64,000 bases of DNA from Pseudomonas brassicacearum (GTDB lineage: Bacteria > Pseudomonadota > Gammaproteobacteria > Pseudomonadales > Pseudomonadaceae), in contig NZ_MOBK01000004.1 of the NCBI RefSeq assembly GCF_003732265.1, positions 186,001 through 250,000 on the forward strand, written 5' to 3'. The notes beneath the pieces are model-generated. The model worked only from the letters and a program-made list of their open reading frames with translations. It made no database searches and was not told where the DNA came from. Of the stretch, positions 10,030-17,444 are shown one piece after another (position 1 is the first letter of the stretch; each line of letters starts with the position of its first letter). The position numbers and the translations under genes are program-made.

Positions 10030-11544
10030 TTATTGGTTTTGGCAGGGTTGTGGATAACGTGCTTTGCGCTCCAGATCATCGAGGTCGATGTGGTTGCGCA
10101 TGTACTGCTGACTGGCGTCCACCAGCGGCTGGTGATCCCAGCTCTTCAGCTTGCCGATGGTCAACGCCTCGGCAACGAAACGTCGGCGCCGCTGGCTGGC
10201 GAGCACTTGTTGGTGAATCGCCGGAATATTCCATTTTGAGCGCGCTTCGGTCAGAAACTCTTCGAAAAGTGCCTGATGTTGCGGCGATTGGCTAAGTTCT
10301 TCCAACTCGCGCGGGTCGTTATGTACATCGAAAAGAAGGCAAGGGTCGTCTTCGCTGTAGATGAATTTGTAAGCGCCGCGACGGATCATCATCAACGGAC
10401 TGATAGTGCCTTCGGCCATGTATTCGCCGAACACTTCGTCGTGACCGCCCTGCCCTTGCAGGTGCGAAACCAGTGAGCGGCCGTCCAGCGGCAAGCCAGG
10501 CTCCAGCGAGCCACCGGCGAGTTCCACGAAGGTCGGCAGCAGGTCGGCGGTGGACACTGCGGCGCTGACCCGCCCTGCCCCGAACTGCCCCGGCGCACTG
10601 ATCAACAGGGGCACACGCGCAGCCATTTCGTACCAGTGCATTTTGTACCAGAGGCCGCGCTCGCCCAGCATGTCGCCATGGTCGCCGGAAAATACGATGA
10701 TGGTGTCGTCGATCAGACCGGTTTCCTCAAGCGTTTGCAGGAGTTTGCCGACGTTGCTGTCTATATAGCTGCACGCACCGAAGTAGGCGCGGCGTGCATC
10801 GCGAATCTTATCCACAGGCAACGGTTTATCCCACAGGTCGTAAACTTTGAGCAAACGCTGGGAATGCGGATCGAGTTCAGTCTGTGCCGGGGTTTCAGGC
10901 AACGGAATGTCGGCATCGTCGTACATGTCCCAGAAAGCCTTGGGGATCGTGTACGGATCGTGGGGGTGTGTCATCGAAACGGTCAGGCAAAACGGTTGAT
11001 CGCCGTCTTCGCGGATGTGATCGAACAAGTATTGCTGGGCCTTGAACACCACCTCCTCGTCGAAATCCAGCTGATTGGTACGCACGCACGGCCCCGCTTG
11101 CAGCACCGATGACATGTTGTGGTACCAGGTCGGACGCACATCCGGCTCGTCCCAATTCACGGCCCAACCATAGTCGGCCGGGTAGATGTCGCTGGTCAGG
11201 CGCTCTTCATAACCGTGCAGTTGGTCCGGGCCGCAGAAGTGCATTTTGCCGGATAGCGCGGTGCGGTAGCCGAGTCGGCGCAGGTAGTGGGCGTAGGTCG
11301 GCACGTCGGCGGGGAAATCGGCCGCGTTGTCGTACGCGCCAATCTTGCTCGGCAATTGACCGCTGACCAGGGTAAAACGCGACGGCGCGCACAACGGGCT
11401 GTTGCAATAAGCGGCGTCGAACACCACGCCTTCGGCGGCGAGGCGGCTCAAATTCGGCAGTTTGATCGGCGAAGGACCGTAGAACGGCAACATTGGCGCG
11501 GCCATTTGATCGGCCATGATGAAAAGAATGTTCTTGCGCTTCAT
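10030..11544 (-). CDS. betC: Choline-sulfatase
   Basis: Cytosolic type I sulfatase that hydrolyses choline-O-sulfate to choline and sulfate, feeding glycine betaine synthesis. The 504 residues begin MKRKNILFIMADQMAAPMLP, with the metal-binding Asp in ADQM. The sulfatase signature CAPSR begins at Cys52, the residue oxidised to formylglycine. VFSGDHGDMLGERGLWYK provides further metal ligands. The C-terminal tail is the extended BetC type. It is first in an operon with choX and divergent from a LysR gene of the type that controls choline-sulfate use. An alternative ATG six codons upstream is possible. Confidence 0.96.
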   Translation of the reverse strand: MKRKNILFIMADQMAAPMLPFYGPSPIKLPNLSRLAAEGVVFDAAYCNSPLCAPSRFTLVSGQLPSKIGAYDNAADFPADVPTYAHYLRRLGYRTALSGKMHFCGPDQLHGYEERLTSDIYPADYGWAVNWDEPDVRPTWYHNMSSVLQAGPCVRTNQLDFDEEVVFKAQQYLFDHIREDGDQPFCLTVSMTHPHDPYTIPKAFWDMYDDADIPLPETPAQTELDPHSQRLLKVYDLWDKPLPVDKIRDARRAYFGACSYIDSNVGKLLQTLEETGLIDDTIIVFSGDHGDMLGERGLWYKMHWYEMAARVPLLISAPGQFGAGRVSAAVSTADLLPTFVELAGGSLEPGLPLDGRSLVSHLQGQGGHDEVFGEYMAEGTISPLMMIRRGAYKFIYSEDDPCLLFDVHNDPRELEELSQSPQHQALFEEFLTEARSKWNIPAIHQQVLASQRRRRFVAEALTIGKLKSWDHQPLVDASQQYMRNHIDLDDLERKARYPQPCQNQ

Positions 11545-11658
11545 GTGATCGCGGCATTCCATAGTGAATATTTATGCGAGAGTGCTGCGACCGAGCATGT
11601 TACCCATGCACTTTGCGGTAAAGCCCATGCCAGGCAATGACTAGGATTAGCCCAGCTT

Positions 11659-12609
11659 ATGTATGACGCCCTTGGTGATTTGTCGCTCGATCTGCTGCGT
11701 GCCTTTGAAGCCGCCGCCCGTCATCGCAGTTTTACCGCGGCGGCGGTGGAGCTCGGCACTACGCAGCCGGCGGTCAGCCAGCAGATCAAGCGGTTGGAAG
11801 AGCAACTCGCATCGCGGCTATTTGACCGTATTTATCGCGGGATCGAATTGACCGAAGCCGGAACGATTCTTTTTGAGCAGGTTCAGCTCGGTTTGCAGAA
11901 TATAGATGCAGGATTGAGTGCGATCAGCGCACAGCAGCAACATGAGGTGCTGCAAGTCGCGACTGATTTCGCCTTCGCCGCCTATTGGCTGATGCCGCGT
12001 CTGCACCGCTTTCACCAGGCCAATCCACACGTGGATGTCAGCCTGGTCACCAGCGAGCGCAATCACAACATGCTGCGCACCGATATCGATGTGGCGGTGT
12101 TGTTCGGTGACGGACGTTTCAAGCAGGGTGAAAGCCATTGGCTGTTCAGCGAAGAAGTGTTTCCGGTGTGCAGCCCGCTGTTGCTCAAGGACCGTTCCCT
12201 GCCCTTGCCAGCCCAGTCGTTACTGGAGTTTCCGTTGCTGCATCTAAGGGGCGAAAACAGCAGTAACTGGTTCGACTGGAGCGGCGTGTTTCGTGAGTTG
12301 GGGATAACGTCGGCGCCCGCACCGGGGCAGCTGCGATTCGACAATTACACGCTATTGATTCAAGCAGCGATTGGCGGACAAGGCGTTGCGATTGGCTGGC
12401 GGCACCTTGTGGATAACTTGCTGGCGCAAGACTTGTTGTGTCGGCCGATTGCCGAGACGGTTATTTCCAGGCTGGGATATTACGTAGTCCTGCCACAACG
12501 CAAACGGCGCGGGGTATTGATTCAACAGTTTGTGGACTGGTTGATGGAGGAACAGGCCAATAGCGCGCAATCGCTCAATGGCCTGCCGTTACCTTCTATT
12601 GCAGTTTAG
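11659..12609 (+). CDS. LysR-family regulator of choline-sulfate utilisation
   Basis: A 316-residue LysR-type activator. The N-terminal winged helix-turn-helix lies at about residues 8-67 (LLRAFEAAARHRSFTAAAVELGTTQPAVSQQIKR, in part) and is followed by a type-2 periplasmic-binding-like effector domain. Divergent from betC-choX with a 114-nt shared upstream region, the classic LysR arrangement, so betC-choX is the probable target with choline or choline sulfate as inducer (inference from context and from the family of choline-sulfate LysR regulators). Its stop overlaps that of the convergent downstream gene by 4 nt. Confidence 0.9.
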   Translation: MYDALGDLSLDLLRAFEAAARHRSFTAAAVELGTTQPAVSQQIKRLEEQLASRLFDRIYRGIELTEAGTILFEQVQLGLQNIDAGLSAISAQQQHEVLQVATDFAFAAYWLMPRLHRFHQANPHVDVSLVTSERNHNMLRTDIDVAVLFGDGRFKQGESHWLFSEEVFPVCSPLLLKDRSLPLPAQSLLEFPLLHLRGENSSNWFDWSGVFRELGITSAPAPGQLRFDNYTLLIQAAIGGQGVAIGWRHLVDNLLAQDLLCRPIAETVISRLGYYVVLPQRKRRGVLIQQFVDWLMEEQANSAQSLNGLPLPSIAV

Positions 12610-13268
12610 GGTTCAGCGGCGATGAAATTCACGTGCTCGCCAACGTGCAGGTTCAGATGCAGTTCATCGGCGATTCCTACGGCCACGCGGTTCAACCGTT
12701 GAAGGGGTTCAGCCAGCCCCGATTCAAGGCTGTCGCTGACATGGCTGAAGTGCTCGATCGTCAGGCCGGATACACCGCGAGGTCCATTGACCAACGTCCA
12801 GTGCAAGCTACTGTTTTGCAGCGCTTCGCGGATTTCTTCGGCGGCGTGGCGTTGCAATCGATCTTCTATTTCCGGATCGTCCAGCAATTCAAAATCACCC
12901 ACCAGAAACAGCCGCGTAATGCCCGCCGCTTGCATGCCTTCAATCAACGCATCCACGGCCAGTACTTGCTCGACCGGGCCCGGCACGATGGTTTTTTCAA
13001 TGTATTCGCTGTTGAACGGTAAGCCTGGCGCGTCCAGTAAGCAGATGACCGCCGAACACCCAGCCACACTTTGTTTAACGCGCTCCGCTTCAAACAGGTC
13101 GCCGGTTTTTGTTCGCAAGCCAGGGCGTGGCGCCAGGGCGGTGAGGTCGTCCAGAATGGCGATAACTTCATGTTGGCGCCGCAGCATTTCAGCCATCAGC
13201 GCACTGCCCAGGCTGCTCATGGCACCATAAAGCACCACTTTCACGACGGGAGTTTCGGCATTTTTCAT
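12606..13268 (-). CDS. NAD(P)-binding atypical SDR-like oxidoreductase
   Basis: A 220-residue Rossmann-fold protein. The N-terminus has a dinucleotide-binding strand and turn (VVLYGAMSSLGSALMAEML), with a degenerate glycine motif (GAMSSLG, not the usual GATGxxG), then TKTGDLFEAERVKQSVAGCSAVICLL, resembling the NAD(P)H-binding (NmrA/YwnB-like) family. No catalytic Tyr-x3-Lys is obvious. Substrate unknown. It is divergent from the DOPA-dioxygenase-like gene, with a perfect 9-bp inverted repeat in between, and convergent with the LysR gene (4-nt overlap of stops). Confidence 0.75.
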   Translation of the reverse strand: MKNAETPVVKVVLYGAMSSLGSALMAEMLRRQHEVIAILDDLTALAPRPGLRTKTGDLFEAERVKQSVAGCSAVICLLDAPGLPFNSEYIEKTIVPGPVEQVLAVDALIEGMQAAGITRLFLVGDFELLDDPEIEDRLQRHAAEEIREALQNSSLHWTLVNGPRGVSGLTIEHFSHVSDSLESGLAEPLQRLNRVAVGIADELHLNLHVGEHVNFIAAEP

Positions 13269-13282
13269 GGCTGAGGTTCCTT

Positions 13283-13318
13283 GTTTCCTACGTATATGGC
13301 GTGTGACCTGTAGGAAAC
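13283..13318. promoter_or_regulatory. Perfect inverted repeat, candidate operator
   Basis: GTTTCCTAC (13283-13291) and GTAGGAAAC (13310-13318) form a perfect 9-bp inverted repeat with 18 nt between. It lies in the 84-nt gap between divergent genes, a natural place for a dimeric repressor or activator site. The regulator is unknown. Confidence 0.5.
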
Positions 13319-13352
13319 GGTGAGGGTTCGACCGGGTTTCAGAGGGATTCAG

Positions 13353-13679
13353 ATGCAGCAGATCAAGGGCTATCACGCCCATGTGTATTTCGACGCCAGC
13401 ACCATCGATCAGGCGCGAGCGTTGTGTGAACAAGCGGCAAAGCTGTTTGGTCTGAAGATGGGCCGCGTACACGAACGCCCTGTCGGCCCGCACCCGGACT
13501 GGAGCTGCCAATTGGCTTTCGCGCCCGAACTCATCGGTGAAGTGCTGCCGTGGCTGGCACTCAACCGTAAGGGCCTGGTGGTGTTCCTGCACCCGGACAC
13601 GGGCGATGACTTGCTCGACCATACCGAGCACGCGATCTGGATGGGCGCAATCCGGCCACTGGACCTGTCTATTTTCTGA
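13353..13679 (+). CDS. DOPA 4,5-dioxygenase family protein
   Basis: A small 108-residue protein matching the bacterial DOPA-dioxygenase-like family: GYHAHVYFDAST near the N-terminus, RPVGPHPDWSCQLAF in the middle, and LVVFLHPDTGDDLLDHTEHAIWMG with further His residues. The several conserved His are probable metal ligands. The true bacterial substrate is generally unknown. The ATG at 13353 has AGAGGG upstream and matches the family start. Its TGA abuts the stop of the next, convergent gene with no base between. Confidence 0.85.
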   Translation: MQQIKGYHAHVYFDASTIDQARALCEQAAKLFGLKMGRVHERPVGPHPDWSCQLAFAPELIGEVLPWLALNRKGLVVFLHPDTGDDLLDHTEHAIWMGAIRPLDLSIF

Positions 13680-14081
13680 TCAGAGCGTTTCTTCTGCTTC
13701 GCCGGGCAAGTGTTCGTCCAGGTGCAGCCAGGGCAAGCGGCTGTCGGTCCATATATGCCGCTCGGCCGGTGCCAGTTCCGGATGGTCGAAGGTGGCGATG
13801 GTGACGTCGATGCTCTCGGGACTGAGAGGGTTCATGAACGTCAGTTGCGCCCCACAGTTCGGGCAGAAATTGCGCACGCCGGTTGAGGAAGATTCGTACT
13901 GCGCGGGTGTGCCTTTGGTCCATTGAAAAGCTGACGCGGGCACGGTGATCCAGGTGGTGACGATCCCGCCGCTGACCCGTCGGCAAATCGAGCAATGACA
14001 GTGGGCAATGTCGTGCAGCGGGCCACTGAATTGATAGCGCAGATGTCCGCAGTGGCAGCCGCCGGTGTGGATGTTGGCCAT
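13680..14081 (-). CDS. GFA-family (Gfa/CENP-V fold) zinc protein
   Basis: A 133-residue protein with the GFA zinc-binding pattern: GGCHCGHLRYQF at the N-terminus, HCHCSICRR near residue 30, and FCPNCGAQL near residue 75, which together give the seven Cys of the fold. The family includes glutathione-dependent formaldehyde-activating enzyme, but most members have no proven activity. Its stop directly abuts the DOPA-dioxygenase-like stop (shared TGATCA), so the two convergent genes have no spacer. Confidence 0.88.
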   Translation of the reverse strand: MANIHTGGCHCGHLRYQFSGPLHDIAHCHCSICRRVSGGIVTTWITVPASAFQWTKGTPAQYESSSTGVRNFCPNCGAQLTFMNPLSPESIDVTIATFDHPELAPAERHIWTDSRLPWLHLDEHLPGEAEETL

Positions 14082-14191
14082 GCTGTTTCCTCCTGTTGTC
14101 TATGTGCTGACCCCTTCGACTTGCTCGCGAAGGCCTCAACTCGGTCCATCTGGATAAACCGGTCCGACGACCGGTCTCCCATCCGCTCAAT

Positions 14192-14221
14192 GCTTTCACC
14201 GGCGAAAGCTGGCTGAAAGCT
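14192..14221. promoter_or_regulatory. GAAAGCT repeats upstream of the citrate transporter
   Basis: In the 361-nt gap before the CitMHS gene, GCTTTC (14192) is followed by GAAAGCT (14204-14210) and again GAAAGCT (14215-14221), an inverted pair plus an 11-bp direct repeat. One-turn direct repeats are typical of OmpR-type response regulators, so this may be the site of a citrate-responsive two-component system (inference). The same gap holds four ACCGGT words (14158, 14170, 14257, 14395) and otherwise nothing recognisable. Confidence 0.4.
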
Positions 14222-14442
14222 TCCCCGATTAGGATCGCCCCCACTGCCGGCAACAGACCGGTTGGCCAAATGAGTGTTCTATCTCTCGCACGGCCCATTT
14301 AACAACAACAATGGTGATCCTGATGTCCTTTGCTACCCGCCGCTTCGCTGTCACTCCGCCCGTACGCCTCGTGCTTCCCGTTCTGCGCTGACCCAACCGG
14401 TTCGCCCATTTCCCCTAGCCGCGCTACGCCTGGAGTATTCCC

Positions 14443-15750
14443 ATGCTGACTTTCCTTGGCTTCGCCATGGTCATCACGTTCATGTTCCTGATCATGACCA
14501 AGCGCCTGTCCGCGCTGATCGCCTTGATCATCATCCCGATCATCTTTGCCCTGTTCGGCGGTTTTGCGCCGAAGATCGGTCCGATGATGCTCGAAGGCAT
14601 CACCAAGCTTGCGCCGACCGGCGTGATGCTGATGTTCGCCATTCTGTACTTCGCCCTGATGATCGACTCCGGCCTGTTTGACCCGGCCGTGCGCAAGATC
14701 CTCAAACTGGTCAAGGGCGACCCGCTGAAAGTTTCGGTCGGCACCGCCGTACTGGCGCTCGTCGTTTCCCTCGATGGGGACGGCGCGACCACTTATATGA
14801 TCTGCGTGGCCGCCATGCTGCCGCTCTACAGCCGCATCGGCATGAGCCCGCGGATCATGGCCGGCCTGATCATCCTCGCCGGTGGCGTGATGAACATGAC
14901 CCCATGGGGTGGCCCGACCGCTCGTGCGGCCAGCGCCCTGCATGTCGACCCGTCCGACATTTTCGTGCCGATGATTCCGGCGATGCTGGCCGGTGTGGTG
15001 GCGATCCTGGCGATTGCCTATTTCTACGGTAAACGCGAGCGTGCGCGCCTGGGTGAATTGCACCTGGCTGGCGATGAAATCGACCACAGTGAAATCAGCG
15101 TTTCGCAGTTCCCTGATGCCCGTCGTCCGAAGCTGATCTGGTTCAACGGTTTGCTGACCCTGGCCCTGATGTGCACCCTGATCGCCGGCCTGTTGCCGCT
15201 GCCGGTGCTGTTCATGGTGGCGTTCAGTATCGCGATGATCGTCAACTATCCTTGCCTGCAAATGCAGAAGGACCGCGTTGCGGCTCACGCCGGTAGTGTG
15301 TTGTCGGTGGTCGGCCTGATCTTCGCTGCGGGCATCTTCACCGGTATCCTGTCCGGCACCGGCATGGTCGACGCGATGTCCAAAAGCCTGCTGGGGGTCA
15401 TCCCGGATTTCCTCGGGCCGTACCTGGCCGTGATCACCGCGCTGGTGAGCATGCCGTTCACGTTTTTCATGTCGAACGACGCATTTTATTACGGCGTGTT
15501 ACCAGTACTTGCCGAAGCCGCCAGTCATTACGGTATAACCGCAGTTGAAATGGCACGTGCCTCGATCGTCGGTCAGCCCGTCCACTTGCTGAGCCCGCTG
15601 GTACCATCGACCTATTTGTTGGTGGCCCTGGCCGGTATTGAATTCGGTGACCATCAGCGCTTTACCCTGAAATGGGCCGTGCTGGTGTGCATGTGCATAC
15701 TGGTTGCAGCGTTGCTGATGGGGATTTTTCCGCTGTTCAGCACTCTATAA
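14443..15750 (+). CDS. CitMHS-family citrate transporter
   Basis: Inner-membrane secondary transporter of 435 residues with about 12 hydrophobic helices. It belongs to the CitMHS family, which imports citrate complexed to divalent metal with protons. Seen: the repeated inverted topology typical of ion transporters, LVVSLDGDGATTYMICVAAMLPLYSRIG, MTPWGGPTARAA, and FFMSNDAFYYGVLPVLAEAA. The metal preference cannot be read from the sequence. GGAG stands before the ATG. The regulatory repeats upstream suggest substrate-induced expression. Confidence 0.92.
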   Translation: MLTFLGFAMVITFMFLIMTKRLSALIALIIIPIIFALFGGFAPKIGPMMLEGITKLAPTGVMLMFAILYFALMIDSGLFDPAVRKILKLVKGDPLKVSVGTAVLALVVSLDGDGATTYMICVAAMLPLYSRIGMSPRIMAGLIILAGGVMNMTPWGGPTARAASALHVDPSDIFVPMIPAMLAGVVAILAIAYFYGKRERARLGELHLAGDEIDHSEISVSQFPDARRPKLIWFNGLLTLALMCTLIAGLLPLPVLFMVAFSIAMIVNYPCLQMQKDRVAAHAGSVLSVVGLIFAAGIFTGILSGTGMVDAMSKSLLGVIPDFLGPYLAVITALVSMPFTFFMSNDAFYYGVLPVLAEAASHYGITAVEMARASIVGQPVHLLSPLVPSTYLLVALAGIEFGDHQRFTLKWAVLVCMCILVAALLMGIFPLFSTL

Positions 15751-15768
15751 CCAAAGACTCACCATGAC

Positions 15769-15805
15769 GGGTCCGGTCTTCGCGGTTCGAAGCCCGGGCC
15801 TTTCG
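15769..15805 (+). terminator. Possible terminator after the citrate transporter
   Basis: An imperfect GC-rich hairpin (arms around GGTCCGGTCTTCG and CGAAGCCCGGGCC) is followed by TTT, in the 84 nt between the CitMHS stop and the TerC start. Confidence 0.4.
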
Positions 15806-15834
15806 TGGTTTAACACATCCTCAAAGGAATACAC

Positions 15835-16602
15835 ATGGAATGGCTGACCAACCCTGAAATCTGGGTTGCCTTCTTTACCCTGACCGCCCTGGAAATCGTC
15901 CTGGGTATCGATAACATCATCATGATTTCGATCCTGGTCAGCCGCATGCCCAAGCACATGCAGGCGCGCACCCGGATTTTCGGTCTGGCCCTGGCCATGG
16001 TCACGCGGATCCTGTTGCTGCTGTCGATCACTTGGGTCATGCGCCTCACGGCCGACCTGTTCGAGGTGTTCGGCCAGGGCATTTCCGGGCGAGACCTGAT
16101 CCTGTTCTTCGGTGGTCTGTTCCTGCTGTGGAAGAGCTCGCAAGAGATGTACCACGCGCTGGAAGGTGAAGACGAAACCAACGAAGAGCCGAGCGGCAAG
16201 GGTGGCAACTTCCTCTACACCATCATTCAGATCGCGATCATCGACATCGTGTTCTCGCTGGACTCGGTGATCACCGCCGTCGGCATGGTTTCTCACGTTC
16301 CGGTCATGGTCGCCGCGATCGTCGTGGCCGTGCTGGTGATGATGTGGGCGTCCGGCACCATCAGCGAGTTCATCGACAAGCACCCGTCGCTGAAGATGCT
16401 GGCGCTGTCGTTCCTGCTGATCGTCGGTACCGTGCTGATTGCCGAATCCCTGGACGTGCACGTGCCAAAAGGCTACGTCTACTTCGCCATGGCGTTCTCG
16501 CTGGCGGTTGAAGCGATCAACATCAAGATGCGCACTGCCATCGCGAAAAAGAAGAAACAGCAAGATCCGGTGAAACTGCGCAAGGACATTCCGGGGCAAT
16601 AA
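15835..16602 (+). CDS. TerC-family integral membrane protein
   Basis: A 255-residue inner-membrane protein with about seven helices and the TerC hallmark acidic motifs inside helices: LEIVLGIDNIIMISIL near residue 22 and IDIVFSLDSVITAVG near residue 138. These acidic residues are thought to bind metal ions; relatives (TerC, Alx, MeeF) act in tellurite resistance or Mn2+ export at alkaline pH. There is no ter operon around it, so a manganese/metal efflux role is more likely than tellurite resistance (inference). A REP element follows. Confidence 0.9.
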   Translation: MEWLTNPEIWVAFFTLTALEIVLGIDNIIMISILVSRMPKHMQARTRIFGLALAMVTRILLLLSITWVMRLTADLFEVFGQGISGRDLILFFGGLFLLWKSSQEMYHALEGEDETNEEPSGKGGNFLYTIIQIAIIDIVFSLDSVITAVGMVSHVPVMVAAIVVAVLVMMWASGTISEFIDKHPSLKMLALSFLLIVGTVLIAESLDVHVPKGYVYFAMAFSLAVEAINIKMRTAIAKKKKQQDPVKLRKDIPGQ

Positions 16603-16623
16603 CCCCGGCGTCACCACAAAACC

Positions 16624-16713
16624 TGTGGGAGCGGGCTTGCTCGCGAAGGCGGAGTATCAGTCGACATCAATGTTGCCTGACCCTCCGTCTTCGCGAGCAA
16701 GCCCGCTCCCACA
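16624..16713. repeat. REP/BIME element, GAGCGGGCTTGCTCGCGAA family
   Basis: Inverted pair TGTGGGAGCGGGCTTGCTCG and CGAGCAAGCCCGCTCCCACA around a spacer of about 50 nt. The rest of the gap to the PAAR gene (16714-16913) shows nothing recognisable apart from the ribosome site near 16919. Confidence 0.9.
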
Positions 16714-16913
16714 TTTGTTTTGCGCAAGGCTTAGGGGTAAGTGGTTGACTTGAGGATCGAGATTATCCAGCACTCGACTCACCGCCAATTCCCCGCACGG
16801 GAGCATTTAAGCGTTTTCCTACAGCCATCCCGTGCAGTGCTTGATACGGTCGCACTCCAAGGTTGACGCGCAGTCCCCCGGTGGGTAGCGTCCCCCGCTC
16901 GCCTCAAACGACA

Positions 16914-17426
16914 ATGACAAGGAATGCATATGTCTGGAAACCGGCTGCACGCGTCACGGACCCGACCACTTGCCCGATTCCGGGCCATGGCACCAACCCC
17001 ATCGCCAGCGGCTCCCCCGATGTGTTTTTCAATGGCCTCGCCGCCGCGAGAGTCAGCGACACATGCACGTGCGGCCAGACGCTCAGCGGTGGCTTCTCCT
17101 CCACGGTGTTCATCAACGGCCTGAACGCCATGACCCTCGATGGCACCACGAGCCACGGCGGCGTAATAATCGGCGGCTCTGGCAACGTCATCATCGGCAG
17201 CACCCACACCCCTGCGCCGTTCATTCCACCCCTGCCGATCATTGGCCAGCCCGTTGTGGAATTCAAAGCCGTCAGCGCCGGCAATGGCGAACCGATTTCC
17301 GAACAACGCTACGAAATCGAAACCGCCGAAGGCCGCATCGTCAAAGGCCTGACCAACGCCTTGGGCGTGACCCAAAGTGTCGCCACGCTAAAACCCGATC
17401 TCGCCGTCGTCCGCTGGACCGTCTAA
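16914..17426 (+). CDS. PAAR-domain tip protein, apparently frameshifted at its start
   Basis: PAAR proteins form the sharp cone on the VgrG spike of the type VI secretion system and carry effectors. The frame from residue 11 on reads like a canonical PAAR tip: AARVTDPTTCPIPGHGTNPI, GSPDVFFNGLAAARVSDTC, and a glycine-rich repeat ending in GGVIIGGSGNVIIGS, plus a C-terminal extension (about residues 115-170) of unknown role. The normal start appears to be the ATG at 16930, with AAGGA 6 nt before it, giving MSG in another frame; one extra A in GGAAACC would give MSGKPAARVTDPTT in frame. As written, only the poorly placed ATG at 16914 keeps the frame. This is either a sequencing slip in an A-run or a real mutation. 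Confidence 0.8.
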   Translation: MTRNAYVWKPAARVTDPTTCPIPGHGTNPIASGSPDVFFNGLAAARVSDTCTCGQTLSGGFSSTVFINGLNAMTLDGTTSHGGVIIGGSGNVIIGSTHTPAPFIPPLPIIGQPVVEFKAVSAGNGEPISEQRYEIETAEGRIVKGLTNALGVTQSVATLKPDLAVVRWTV

Positions 17427-17444
17427 GCCTCAAGGAAGAATCAA

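Noticed and set aside
14311..14391. 26-codon frame in the citrate transporter leader (MVILMSFATR...)
   Set aside because: No ribosome site and not obviously conserved; kept only as a remote possibility of a leader peptide.
16930..17124. Plus-strand frame starting at the well-placed ATG (16930) as a separate small protein
   Set aside because: Its residues after MSG are a frameshifted reading of the PAAR sequence, rich in Arg, Ser and Pro, not a plausible protein.
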